Below are positions 1 to 6,199 of a stretch of DNA of 13,887 nt, in pieces; position 1 is the first letter of the stretch; every line of letters begins with the position of its first letter. A program made the translations under genes and the position numbers. Where the stretch lies: contig JALULO010000057.1 of the NCBI GenBank assembly GCA_027056215.1, forward strand, positions 1-13,887, read 5' to 3'. This DNA is from Campylobacterales bacterium. GTDB taxonomy: Bacteria > Campylobacterota > Campylobacteria > Campylobacterales > QNZT01. Under the pieces are notes generated by a model. It searched no databases. It was not told where the DNA came from and saw only the letters and a list, made by a program, of their open reading frames with translations.

Positions 1-1235
1 AGTGCTGGAAGTCCTGCAAGGTTAACTGCTATAGTATAGATATCGCTAAGGTACATTTCCAAAGGATCTTTTTTACTACCAAATTCAAAAGCAGGTGTGG
101 GTGCAACTGGCATAAAGATAAGATCCGCTTCTTTGAAAATAGTTTCAAATTGATCTTTGATAAGGTGTCTAGCTTTTTGTGCACGGATATAGTAAGCATC
201 ATAGTATCCAGAACTAAGTACAAAAGTACCCAGTAAGATTCTTCTTTTTACCTCTTCCCCAAAGCCCTCAGAACGGGTTTTGAAATACATATCTTTGATA
301 GCAGCTGTTTTAACTCTATTTCCGTAACGTACACCGTCATAACGGCTAAGATTTGCACTTGCTTCTGCTGTAGCGATGATATAGTAGGTCGCAACATCGT
401 ATTTTGAGTTGATCATGTTTTTGTGGATGATTGTATGTCCTGTATCTTCAAGGGCTTTGATCGCATCAAGATTGGCTTGTTTGACTTCTGAACCTGCCTC
501 ATCAAGATAGTTGTCTATAACAGCTATGGTAAGCTTTCGTTCAGGGGCTAGTTTGTCACTTACTTTTACATGATCCATAGCAATACTAGTAGAATCCTTC
601 TTCTCATGTCCTGCTATGATATCATATAAGATAGCAGCATCTTCGACATTTTGTGTGATAGGTCCGATTTGGTCTAGTGAACTTGAATATGCTCCAAGAC
701 CGTAACGGCTTACTTTTCCATAAGTTGGTTTCATACCCACGCAACCACAAAATGCAGCCGGTTGTCGGATACTTCCACCTGTATCACTTCCAAGTGCAGC
801 GATGGCGATTCCACCAGCAACTGCCGCGGCACTTCCGCCACTACTCCCTCCAGGAACGCACTCAGGATTGTGCGGGTTTAAAGTTTTACCATAAAATGAG
901 CTTTCTGTTGAACTACCCATCGCAAACTCATCCATGTTTGTACGACCAAATGGGCTTAACCCATGGGAAAGGAGTTTATCGATGACAGTTGCGTTATAGG
1001 GTGCGACATATCCTTGTAAAATATTTGAAGAGGCGGTAACATTCCAGCCTCTTACTTGTATATTGTCTTTGATGGCGATGGGAATACCCTCACCAGACTC
1101 TGCCAAATCACTATCTATCAGTTGTTCGACATAAGCACCTAGTTCTTTCTTCTCTTCAATCTTTTTACGTAAATCTTGTTTTAATGCAGCTATTTCATCT
1201 TTTGAAAGTGCAAGTGCCTCTTTTAATGTGATCAA
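1..1235 (-). CDS. gatA: Glu-tRNA(Gln)/Asp-tRNA(Asn) amidotransferase subunit A, partial
   Basis: GatA is the glutaminase subunit of the GatCAB complex. It releases ammonia from glutamine for transamidation of misacylated Glu-tRNA(Gln) and Asp-tRNA(Asn) in the cytoplasm. The visible 411 codons carry the amidase-signature Ser-cisSer-Lys triad: K56 in IAIKDNI, S131 in the GGSSGGSAAA stretch and S155 in DTGGSIRQPA. The spacings of 75 and 24 residues are those of well-studied GatA proteins. The frame runs off the left window edge with no stop, so about 40-70 C-terminal residues are missing, judged from the usual family length. The start is a TTG at 1235-1233, chosen because AGGGG lies 7 nt upstream and MITLKEAL is a typical GatA beginning. 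No gatB or gatC is visible. It is preceded by the hemerythrin operon on the same strand, but has its own likely promoter. Confidence 0.97.
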   Translation of the reverse strand, partial: MITLKEALALSKDEIAALKQDLRKKIEEKKELGAYVEQLIDSDLAESGEGIPIAIKDNIQVRGWNVTASSNILQGYVAPYNATVIDKLLSHGLSPFGRTNMDEFAMGSSTESSFYGKTLNPHNPECVPGGSSGGSAAAVAGGIAIAALGSDTGGSIRQPAAFCGCVGMKPTYGKVSRYGLGAYSSSLDQIGPITQNVEDAAILYDIIAGHEKKDSTSIAMDHVKVSDKLAPERKLTIAVIDNYLDEAGSEVKQANLDAIKALEDTGHTIIHKNMINSKYDVATYYIIATAEASANLSRYDGVRYGNRVKTAAIKDMYFKTRSEGFGEEVKRRILLGTFVLSSGYYDAYYIRAQKARHLIKDQFETIFKEADLIFMPVAPTPAFEFGSKKDPLEMYLSDIYTIAVNLAGLPA

Positions 1236-1263
1236 AAGTTTCCCCTGAGTATAAATTTGGGAT

Positions 1264-1269
1264 ATTTTA
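1264..1269 (-). promoter_or_regulatory. Extended -10 promoter element for gatA
   Basis: On the minus strand TGCTAAAAT sits about 30 nt before the gatA TTG start, with a T-run just upstream and no clear -35 box, as is common in Campylobacterota. Transcription would begin near 1257. This is motif reading only. Confidence 0.4.
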
Positions 1270-1307
1270 GCAAAAAGATGGTTAGAAGATGAAAATAGTG
1301 AGAAAAT

Positions 1308-2573
1308 TCACCATGAAATCTTTTCACTATGCTTTTGTGTATGACGATAAAGGTATATTGCAAACATCAGATGATATAAAAGCCATCCAAAAGAGATAGT
1401 TACTAAGATAGATGCTATATCAAAGAAAATAGGGTTGATTAGCGTTAATATCCATACAAAAAAGCTACCCACATGAAGATAAAAATGCATCTTGACACGT
1501 TTTGGATGGATGATGTCGTGCATCAGAGGTGCTTTCATGTAACCTTGGTTGGAGAGGTGAAACCAGACTAAAAAAGGAACGATTTTATACGTCATGGCAA
1601 AGACAACACTTAAAGCAAAGTATATAAAAGTCAAATAGCTTACTTTATTAACGATACTATAGTCAGAAAATTTGCCTACTATAATCATGAGCATTGAGAC
1701 TATCAACATCCCCATAGCAAAACGCCAGAGCCATACAGTCGCATCGGAAGTAGGGCGTTTACGTTTATATAGACGGTGGATAGTAAATGAGGCATAGAGT
1801 ATAAATGATGATGCTATCAACAAGGTGATGAAGTTTGTCGTTGTATCAAAAAGAGGTATGGTTTTTAGCAAAAGTAGTGCAAAAATCGTACCTGTAAAAT
1901 AGTGGGAAATCAGCTTTGGATAAGCAGGTGTGACATAAAACATTTCGATTACTTGGAATGAGATAGAGACGATTAACAGTGCCACCCAGCCAAACAGAGC
2001 AAAAGAGTAGTGTGCGTTTTTAACTAAAACATAGTTGTCTGCGTTATGGATCCCACCTAGTGCAGAGACAAGATAGAGTGCTAGTAGTATGGCAACAGTA
2101 AAACCAAGCAGTGCGAAAAGCATCCCTTTTGAAGAACTGGAATGGTTTTGTAGTTTAAAAAGATTTAAAAGCATGATCGCTGTGGCGTACAGAAGCGTAA
2201 CGCCTAGTAATAGGGCTGCGATAAGATAAAGTGTGGGATTCGCACTGTAAAAAGCACTTAAAAGGGAGATAACACCTAGTGCAAACCCTATATGAACAAA
2301 CATCGCTTTTTTCGTAGGTGTTTGCAGTACTACACCTGCTATAACAGGTAACATCTGAAAAAGTGCTCCTAGCATGAACGAAGCCATCACGCCAAGGGCT
2401 AGTGTATGGGTGATGATCTTTGCCTCTTGTGATTGTATATCAAAAACACGCTCCCCAGCAAAAAGTAGGAATAACCCTGCCAAAACACCAAAAAGTGCAC
2501 CCGTTACAAAAAAGCGAAGCACGACTGAGATGGGTGGGGCTTGTTCTAAAGAGAGACCGCCTTGGTTAAACAT
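1308..2573 (-). CDS. Polytopic membrane protein, heme-copper-oxidase/NnrS-like
   Basis: This 421-residue protein has about 12 hydrophobic segments and little soluble sequence, so it is an integral inner-membrane protein. Histidines at or near membrane segments include H56 (ITHTLALGVMASFMLG), H94, H188 (NAHYSFALFGW), H339 (VWFHL), H363, H367 and H401. The 'H-x4-G' pattern after H56, the NAHYSFALFGW segment and the overall layout recall heme-copper oxidase subunit I relatives and NnrS proteins, which bind heme and are linked to nitric oxide. I cannot assign it firmly to either family and cannot confirm CuB ligands. The ATG is preceded by GAGGAG 7 nt upstream. The gene overlaps the DUF2249 gene by 8 nt, with start and stop codons interlocked, so translation is probably coupled. 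The hemerythrin and DUF2249 partners suggest a role in oxygen, nitric oxide or redox-stress handling (inference). Confidence 0.75.
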   Translation of the reverse strand: MFNQGGLSLEQAPPISVVLRFFVTGALFGVLAGLFLLFAGERVFDIQSQEAKIITHTLALGVMASFMLGALFQMLPVIAGVVLQTPTKKAMFVHIGFALGVISLLSAFYSANPTLYLIAALLLGVTLLYATAIMLLNLFKLQNHSSSSKGMLFALLGFTVAILLALYLVSALGGIHNADNYVLVKNAHYSFALFGWVALLIVSISFQVIEMFYVTPAYPKLISHYFTGTIFALLLLKTIPLFDTTTNFITLLIASSFILYASFTIHRLYKRKRPTSDATVWLWRFAMGMLIVSMLMIIVGKFSDYSIVNKVSYLTFIYFALSVVFAMTYKIVPFLVWFHLSNQGYMKAPLMHDIIHPKRVKMHFYLHVGSFFVWILTLINPIFFDIASILVTISFGWLLYHLMFAIYLYRHTQKHSEKISW

Positions 2574-2814
2574 CTACAAGCTCCTCTAAAGAAAGATTGG
2601 CTTTCGTGATGAGGATATGCCAGTTTTTATCACTATCTTGGTGTGAGAGTGTTTTGTACCCTTTTTCTTGCACGAGTTGTAAAAGTGGTATGGGATTTTT
2701 ACGATGGATCATATGCAAGTAACTGCTCTCATCCATCGTTTGTAAGCATCTTAGTGCCTCTTCCATCGGCTTTGGATGTTCAAGTTCTCTAGCATCAAGT
2801 GCGATTTTTAGCAC
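2566..2814 (-). CDS. DUF2249 domain protein
   Basis: This is an 82-residue soluble protein that is a single DUF2249 domain. The diagnostic pattern is present: an N-terminal LDARELEHPKP strand-turn, an acidic helix (EEALRCL), then IPLLQLVQEKGYK and a final beta strand (NWHILITKA). The fold resembles TusA-like proteins, but the usual TusA cysteine motif is absent; the only cysteine is C23 in EALRCLQT. DUF2249 proteins are often encoded beside hemerythrins, NnrS and nitric oxide reductase, and their biochemical role is not established. The start is GTG at 2814, two bases after the hemerythrin stop, with AAAGG within the end of that gene as ribosome site. It is the middle gene of a three-gene operon. 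Confidence 0.88.
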   Translation of the reverse strand: MLKIALDARELEHPKPMEEALRCLQTMDESSYLHMIHRKNPIPLLQLVQEKGYKTLSHQDSDKNWHILITKANLSLEELVDV

Positions 2815-2816
2815 AC

Positions 2817-3251
2817 TTACGCCTTTTTCAATGCTTCGATAGTCTCTTCTTTTGTTGCAACAGGAATGACACGGTCACACATCGCATAGAGCATTTGCTC
2901 CTCTTTCATGTTGTGTTGTTGCAGTAAAATCATCATCGATTCAGCGATAGAGAGATAAGCATCTTTATCTTTTTCTTCCACTGCACCTGCAAGACGACCG
3001 ATAAGCTCACGCATCTGTTCATGTTCATACCGCATCATATTTGTAGGACCCTCCGTTGAACCGGTAACTTCTTCAAAAGCAGGAAATAAAATCTCTTCCT
3101 CTTTTGCAAAATGCCCCAATGTATCCTCCGCAAAGCGTACAAAAGTATCTTGTGCCTTTTCAAAATCACCGTCAATAACCGCTTTTTCCGCATCAGCAAA
3201 TTCGGTATCACAAGCTCTGTGTTCGCTTTTCATGTAGTTTGATATGATCAT
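2817..3251 (-). CDS. Hemerythrin-like di-iron protein
   Basis: This 144-residue protein is predicted to form a four-helix bundle binding a non-heme di-iron centre. The ligand pattern is complete: H11 (SEHRACD), H47 and E51 (GHFAKEEEILFPAFEE), H77 (YEHEQMR), and H113 and E117 (QQHNMKEEQMLY). This matches the H...HxxxE...H...HxxxE signature of hemerythrin HHE domains. There is no signal peptide, so it is cytoplasmic. Family members bind O2 or NO or take part in Fe-S repair; which applies here cannot be read from the sequence. The ATG at 3251 is preceded by AAGGA. It is the first gene of an operon with DUF2249 and a polytopic membrane protein, behind an FNR-type box. Confidence 0.92.
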   Translation of the reverse strand: MIISNYMKSEHRACDTEFADAEKAVIDGDFEKAQDTFVRFAEDTLGHFAKEEEILFPAFEEVTGSTEGPTNMMRYEHEQMRELIGRLAGAVEEKDKDAYLSIAESMMILLQQHNMKEEQMLYAMCDRVIPVATKEETIEALKKA

Positions 3252-3280
3252 AGTTTTATCCTTGTTTTATAGTGCTAAAA

Positions 3281-3286
3281 AGTATA
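3281..3286 (-). promoter_or_regulatory. -10 element of hemerythrin operon promoter
   Basis: The minus strand reads TATACT here, about 30 nt before the hemerythrin ATG. Transcription would start near 3273-3274. That start lies 41.5 bp from the centre of the upstream FNR-type box, the canonical class II activator position. Confidence 0.55.
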
Positions 3287-3308
3287 AACAAACTTATGTA
3301 AATATATG

Positions 3309-3322
3309 TTGATTTTGGTCAA
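3309..3322 (-). promoter_or_regulatory. FNR/Nnr-type binding site
   Basis: The minus strand reads TTGACCAAAATCAA, one base off the FNR/NNR consensus TTGAT-N4-ATCAA. It lies in the gap between the CAP gene stop and the hemerythrin start. Its centre (3315.5) is 41.5 bp upstream of the predicted start site near 3274, which suggests activation by a CRP/FNR-family regulator sensing low oxygen or nitric oxide. The site is seen in the sequence; the regulator is inferred. Confidence 0.65.
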
Positions 3323-3325
3323 GAA

Positions 3326-4585
3326 CTATGGTGTGTCTATCTCAACATGGAGCGTTTTTACACCACTTTTGACTTCAAAGCTCTCCGTGTTGTTTGATGT
3401 GAGTTTTAGGGTTATCGTATTTTGATCTAAAAATCTTATCTCAACATCTGCGGGGAAATGTAGATCTTTTAAAAGATCATGGGAGTCTACCGGTTTAAAG
3501 TAAAGTGTGTAAAGGGTGTGTGGTTTGATCTTGATATGAGCTTGATTTTTGGTGATGATAAAAAATGGTTTTGGCAGTTTTTTGGTGCGAAAGTGCCACT
3601 CTTTAGTTGCATTTTTACCATCTGCTCGATAGGTAACAACCACTTTGTACGGTGTGTCATAATCTAGTCTTTTATAAGGAAAAAGTGCATACTGATTTGG
3701 TTTAAACATATGGTTTGGGTCGTTTTTGACATCTAAAACTTTAGCAGGAATTTCTTCATCATCCATCGTATAAAGTGCAAATGTTGTAAGCCTGCTGTGT
3801 TTAAAATAGTAGTCGTTAAACTGAATGCTGATAGGAAAACCACTGACATCATACTCTGGTAGAGGATCGGGTGACTCGTTGTAAAATGCTGGAGGTACGT
3901 TATCTTGCTTGTCATAAGGATAGATGATCAACTTTTTGGATGCAGACTTTCGTAACTGAAAAAGACTATGAAATGTTTGTTCTTCGATGCGGTGATTGGG
4001 ATTTTTGCAGATATGATAAACATACTTTTCATCACCGTCATAACTTCTTTGTGTGCATAGATCATCTAACTCATAGATCCCCATATCATATACAAAAGCA
4101 TTTTGATTGGTATCTTTTGGGTTTTGTACGATTCCTATACCGATCTCATCACTTTGAAAATCAAGAAAGCCAAAACGGTGATATATAGCAGAAAAAAGTT
4201 CATCGATAGAATCTTTATAATCAAGAACATTGACCGAAACATTTTCTGTAATCATACCAACTTGATAACCCGCTTGCAAAGCTCTTTGTTTAGGTGTCTC
4301 ACCTGTGAAACCTCGCGCACCTTCTTTTTCAAAGTGACCAAGTTTGTGGTTTTGAATCAGATAGTTCGCATGGGTCATAGCCGCTTTTTGTAAGATTTTG
4401 TTTGTGATATATCTAGACATCCCCGTTTCTTGACGAAGTGTGTTGAGGTAGTCCAGCGCCATAGATTTTTCATACGCCACATCCATCGGCGGTGCTTTGA
4501 TCTCAATAGTTTTTGGTTTGGGGCTATCAAACCAAAAAGCATAAACGCAAAGTGAAGATAGTATTAATAGTACAAAAAAACGCAT
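3326..4585 (-). CDS. Secreted CAP-domain (SCP/PR1-like) protein with Ig-like C-terminus
   Basis: This is a 419-residue exported protein. Residues 1-16 form a signal peptide ending VYA, so cleavage after A16 is likely. Residues about 38-172 form a CAP domain with the expected cavity residues: H72 (MTHANYL), H84 (LGHFEKEGARG), E114 (ITENVSV) and H137 (YHRFGFLD). Residues about 231-335 look like a bacterial Ig-type beta sandwich (PISIQFND, YALFPYKRLDYDTPYKVVV, KEWHFRTKK). Residues 336-419 are also beta-rich. C178 and C193 could form a disulfide bond. CAP proteins have varied and often unknown functions. The ATG at 4585 is preferred because AGGAG lies 5 nt upstream; a GTG at 4591 overlaps that site. 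Its first six codons and its promoter are duplicated at 5313-5372. Confidence 0.85.
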   Translation of the reverse strand: MRFFVLLILSSLCVYAFWFDSPKPKTIEIKAPPMDVAYEKSMALDYLNTLRQETGMSRYITNKILQKAAMTHANYLIQNHKLGHFEKEGARGFTGETPKQRALQAGYQVGMITENVSVNVLDYKDSIDELFSAIYHRFGFLDFQSDEIGIGIVQNPKDTNQNAFVYDMGIYELDDLCTQRSYDGDEKYVYHICKNPNHRIEEQTFHSLFQLRKSASKKLIIYPYDKQDNVPPAFYNESPDPLPEYDVSGFPISIQFNDYYFKHSRLTTFALYTMDDEEIPAKVLDVKNDPNHMFKPNQYALFPYKRLDYDTPYKVVVTYRADGKNATKEWHFRTKKLPKPFFIITKNQAHIKIKPHTLYTLYFKPVDSHDLLKDLHFPADVEIRFLDQNTITLKLTSNNTESFEVKSGVKTLHVEIDTP

Positions 4586-4626
4586 GCACACTCCTGAAAA
4601 CTATTATACCAAATCTATTGGATATA
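4567..4626. repeat. 60-bp direct repeat, left copy
   Basis: It matches 5313-5372 at 58 of 60 positions, with differences at 4589 and 4596. It holds the first six codons of the CAP gene, its ribosome site and its -10 element. Together with the right copy it brackets the first toxin-antitoxin module. Confidence 0.95.
4603..4608 (-). promoter_or_regulatory. -10 element of CAP gene promoter
   Basis: The minus strand reads TATAAT, preceded by GG, about 18 nt before the CAP ATG. This gives a very short leader, with the start near 4596. The same hexamer occurs in the right repeat copy at 5349-5354. Confidence 0.5.
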
Positions 4627-4703
4627 TTGCCTTTTTGGTCTGTTTCATATAACGGTTTATTGATCTCGTTTAACAGCAGTTCGTGTGCGATGTTTTGTTG
4701 TAT

Positions 4704-4982
4704 TTAACGCTTGTTTTGATTAAAAATATCCAATACATGAATAATGTTTTTTGAAATATTTATCTTGTAAACAATCGTATACCCTTTAAAAATCATATCT
4801 CTAATATTTTCAGTGTCAAAGTAAATTGATTGTCTATTTTTAAATGGATAATTAGGAAGATTAAATATCGTTTTTTCTAGTTTTTCGGCAAAATCAACAC
4901 TTGCCATTGGTTTGTCCTCAGCTATATGGTCAATGATTTTAAAAAGATTGATTTCAAAAGTAGGATTATAAATAATTTTCAT
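4704..4982 (-). CDS. Type II toxin, RelE/ParE family
   Basis: This 92-residue protein has the RelE/ParE fold pattern: an N-terminal strand (MKIIYNPTFE), two helices (residues about 10-40), then a strand-rich half with IRDMIFKGYTIVYKI and IIHVLDIFNQNKR. Members either cleave mRNA on the ribosome or poison DNA gyrase, and the sequence does not tell which applies here. The ATG shares one base with the antitoxin stop (TAATG), so translation is coupled, as is usual for such pairs. The reading frame stays open for more than 20 codons past the TAA, but no start codon lies there. The module lies inside an insertion bracketed by 60-bp repeats. Confidence 0.85.
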   Translation of the reverse strand: MKIIYNPTFEINLFKIIDHIAEDKPMASVDFAEKLEKTIFNLPNYPFKNRQSIYFDTENIRDMIFKGYTIVYKINISKNIIHVLDIFNQNKR

Positions 4983-5218
4983 TATTTAGATTTGATTGTT
5001 TCAAGATGCTTGTGTACTTTGTTCCATAATTCATCATGAGAAACTGTATCACTACCACTTTCGATGATTTGTTGTAATTTTTTCTGCCTTTCGTAAAAAT
5101 ATGGATCTTCTTCTAAATTTTTATCTTTTGTAACTTTTATGTTGTCTTTAAAATTATCAAGTACATTCATAAACTCTGTCATAAAATCATCTTTTACTTC
5201 GATTGTTAGTATTCGCAT
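4982..5218 (-). CDS. Putative antitoxin of the RelE/ParE pair
   Basis: This 78-residue hydrophilic protein is encoded immediately upstream of the toxin with a 1-nt overlap. Its N-terminal half (MRILTIEVKDDFMTEFMNVLD) gives a strand and helix that may form a dimerisation or DNA-binding region. The C-terminal half (about 40-78) is a charged helix with VSHDELWNKV, the kind of segment that wraps around the toxin. The family call rests on position, size and this layout rather than a strong motif. The ATG has GGAGA 6 nt upstream. The pair probably represses its own promoter at 5248-5253 (inference from related modules). Confidence 0.75.
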   Translation of the reverse strand: MRILTIEVKDDFMTEFMNVLDNFKDNIKVTKDKNLEEDPYFYERQKKLQQIIESGSDTVSHDELWNKVHKHLETIKSK

Positions 5219-5241
5219 GGTTGTCTCCGATGTTTTTATAT

Positions 5242-5331
5242 TTACTGATTATAGCAAATTTTTAGTGCTTTTTGTTTTACTCTAAGATTTTTCAAGGAAA
5301 CTTTGCATAACCATAGTACAAAAAAACGCAT
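5242..5331 (-). pseudogene. Hybrid 29-codon ORF from duplicated CAP gene start
   Basis: The right repeat copy carries a second CAP ribosome site and start codon. The frame reads MRFFVL as in the CAP gene, then leaves homology at codon 7 (WLCKVSLKN...) and stops after 29 codons. It is best seen as a truncated relic created by the insertion, not as a functional gene. Its duplicated promoter points toward the antitoxin gene. Confidence 0.6.
5248..5253 (-). promoter_or_regulatory. Extended -10 promoter of the first toxin-antitoxin operon
   Basis: The minus strand reads TGCTATAAT about 30 nt before the antitoxin ATG, an extended -10 element with an A/T-rich upstream region and no clear -35. The leader would be about 23 nt. 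Confidence 0.6.
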
Positions 5332-5372
5332 GCATACTCCTAAAAACTATTATACCAAATCTATTGGATATA
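5313..5372. repeat. 60-bp direct repeat, right copy
   Basis: It matches 4567-4626 at 58 of 60 positions. It contains a second copy of the CAP start region (ATG at 5331-5329, minus) and a minus-strand TATAAT at 5349-5354. Most of the rhomboid -10 element lies at its right end. The match ends exactly where the insert begins in the left copy. Confidence 0.95.
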
Positions 5373-5374
5373 AT
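5369..5374 (+). promoter_or_regulatory. -10 element of rhomboid gene promoter
   Basis: TATAAT lies 22 nt before the rhomboid ATG. The equivalent position beside the left repeat copy reads TATATT, because homology stops inside this hexamer. Confidence 0.5.
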
Positions 5375-5395
5375 CTAGAAAAAAGGTCTATACTT

Positions 5396-5905
5396 ATGGT
5401 TATAATCACCCCGATACTGATCTTCATAAATGTACTAGTTTACTTTCTCACCCAAGACCCTATAAGTCATGTAAAGTATGGTTTAAATAGTTACTTTTTT
5501 GAAGGTGCATACTGGCAACCGTTAACCTCTATGTTCATGCACGCAAATCTTTCCCATCTGGCGATGAATATGGTCGTTCTTTTTCAGTTTGGGTATATGT
5601 TAGAAAAAGAGTTAAATGCTCATGTAAAGTATCTGATTATCTATCTTGCAGGTGGTTTATTGACATCACTATTGACGATCTTTTTTATGCATTACACTGG
5701 TTTGGATCACAATGTCGTAGGTGCATCTGGTGCGATCAGTGTCCTCTTTGGCTGGTTTGCCAAAAAAGATCCAAATCTAAGAGGCGGACTTATCGTCGCG
5801 ATACTGGTTATCAGCTTTGTTCCACTTTTGATGGGTGTTCCTGTTGCTTGGTATGGACATCTCATCGGATTTGGTTTAGGGTATATCTTGGGGTATGTGA
5901 TTTAG
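5396..5905 (+). CDS. Rhomboid-family intramembrane serine protease
   Basis: This 169-residue protein has about six membrane helices, the minimal rhomboid core that cleaves substrates within the bilayer. The catalytic dyad is visible: S111 in VVGASGAISVLFGW and H155 in WYGHLIGFGLGYILG. The conserved HANLSHLAMNM segment has H49, H54 and N58 and lies in the second helix region, where rhomboids carry the oxyanion-supporting His and Asn. The start is ATG 5396 with AAAAGG 9 nt upstream. A longer in-frame opening back to TTG 5303 would translate the repeat and the inserted DNA and is rejected. The gene was probably divergent from the CAP gene before the toxin-antitoxin segment came between them. The substrate is unknown. 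Confidence 0.93.
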   Translation: MVIITPILIFINVLVYFLTQDPISHVKYGLNSYFFEGAYWQPLTSMFMHANLSHLAMNMVVLFQFGYMLEKELNAHVKYLIIYLAGGLLTSLLTIFFMHYTGLDHNVVGASGAISVLFGWFAKKDPNLRGGLIVAILVISFVPLLMGVPVAWYGHLIGFGLGYILGYVI

Positions 5906-5912
5906 TGAGGTT

Positions 5913-5940
5913 TTGACCATATTTTATGATTAAGTATCAT
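5913..5940 (+). promoter_or_regulatory. Promoter of the second toxin-antitoxin operon
   Basis: A -35 TTGACC at 5913-5918 and a -10 TATCAT at 5935-5940 are separated by 16 bp, each one base off consensus. The -10 is the loop of the palindrome at 5927-5948, so a bound repressor would block RNA polymerase. Confidence 0.5.
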
Positions 5941-5948
5941 CTTAATCA
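5927..5948. promoter_or_regulatory. Palindromic operator candidate upstream of the RHH antitoxin
   Basis: TGATTAAG and CTTAATCA form perfect 8-bp arms around a 6-nt centre. Outside them, ACCATA (5916-5921) and TATGGT (5952-5957) form a second inverted pair. Ribbon-helix-helix antitoxins usually bind such sites to repress their own operon. A role as a transcription end for the rhomboid gene is less likely, as no T-run follows. Confidence 0.5.
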
Positions 5949-5950
5949 AA

Positions 5951-5970
5951 GTATGGTAAAGTATGGTAAA
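5951..5970 (+). repeat. Tandem decamer repeat
   Basis: GTATGGTAAA occurs twice in a row just before the antitoxin ribosome site. The second copy supplies the spurious upstream ATG at 5963. Confidence 0.8.
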
Positions 5971-5983
5971 TAAAGGAGAAAGT

Positions 5984-6199
5984 ATGACTAAAAAGATGAC
6001 GATAACCCTTGAAGAGAGTCTTATCGATGAGTTAAACTATCTATCTAAAGAGACTGGCAAGAAAAAGGCTCAGGTGGTTCGTGAAGCACTGCAAGACTAT
6101 TTTGATACGGATGCCGTGATCAAGAGCGTTCAAGCCTATAAGATGGGGATGTTAGATACCGTTTCTCATGAAGATGTAAGGAAATTGCTTGAGATTTAG
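5984..6199 (+). CDS. Ribbon-helix-helix antitoxin
   Basis: This 71-residue protein has a CopG/ParD-type ribbon-helix-helix at the N-terminus. The strand KKMTITLEES inserts in DNA, followed by helix LIDELNYLSKETG and helix KKAQVVREALQDYF. The C-terminal part (SVQAYKMGMLDTVSHEDVRKLL) would bind the toxin. ATG 5984 is chosen because AAGGAG lies 5 nt upstream; an in-frame ATG at 5963 lies before this ribosome site. The toxin gene overlaps its 3' end by 11 nt. It should autoregulate through the palindrome at 5927-5948 (inference). Confidence 0.88.
   Translation: MTKKMTITLEESLIDELNYLSKETGKKKAQVVREALQDYFDTDAVIKSVQAYKMGMLDTVSHEDVRKLLEI

Noticed and set aside
677..985. 102-codon plus-strand ORF
   Set aside because: It lies fully inside gatA on the opposite strand and encodes no recognisable protein.
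1290..1312. Terminator after the membrane protein gene
   Set aside because: Only a GTGA/TCAC 4-bp stem is visible, too weak to call.
4629..4703. Integron attC-like site after the first toxin gene (CGTTATATG, GTTAAAC and AACAA-type words)
   Set aside because: The candidate outer sites do not pair well and no inner complementary arms are seen, so the cassette idea is not supported.
4629..4703. In-frame open stretch past the toxin stop codon
   Set aside because: About 25 codons remain open after the TAA but contain no start codon and no readthrough signal; probably chance or an old coding remnant.
4627..5312. Terminal inverted repeats of an insertion sequence around the toxin-antitoxin segment
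   Set aside because: The two ends of the insert share no inverted similarity and no transposase is present.
5303..5395. N-terminal extension of the rhomboid gene to a TTG at 5303
   Set aside because: It would translate inserted DNA and the 60-bp repeat, is hydrophilic, and has no good ribosome site; ATG 5396 has AAAAGG at 9 nt and fits the family.
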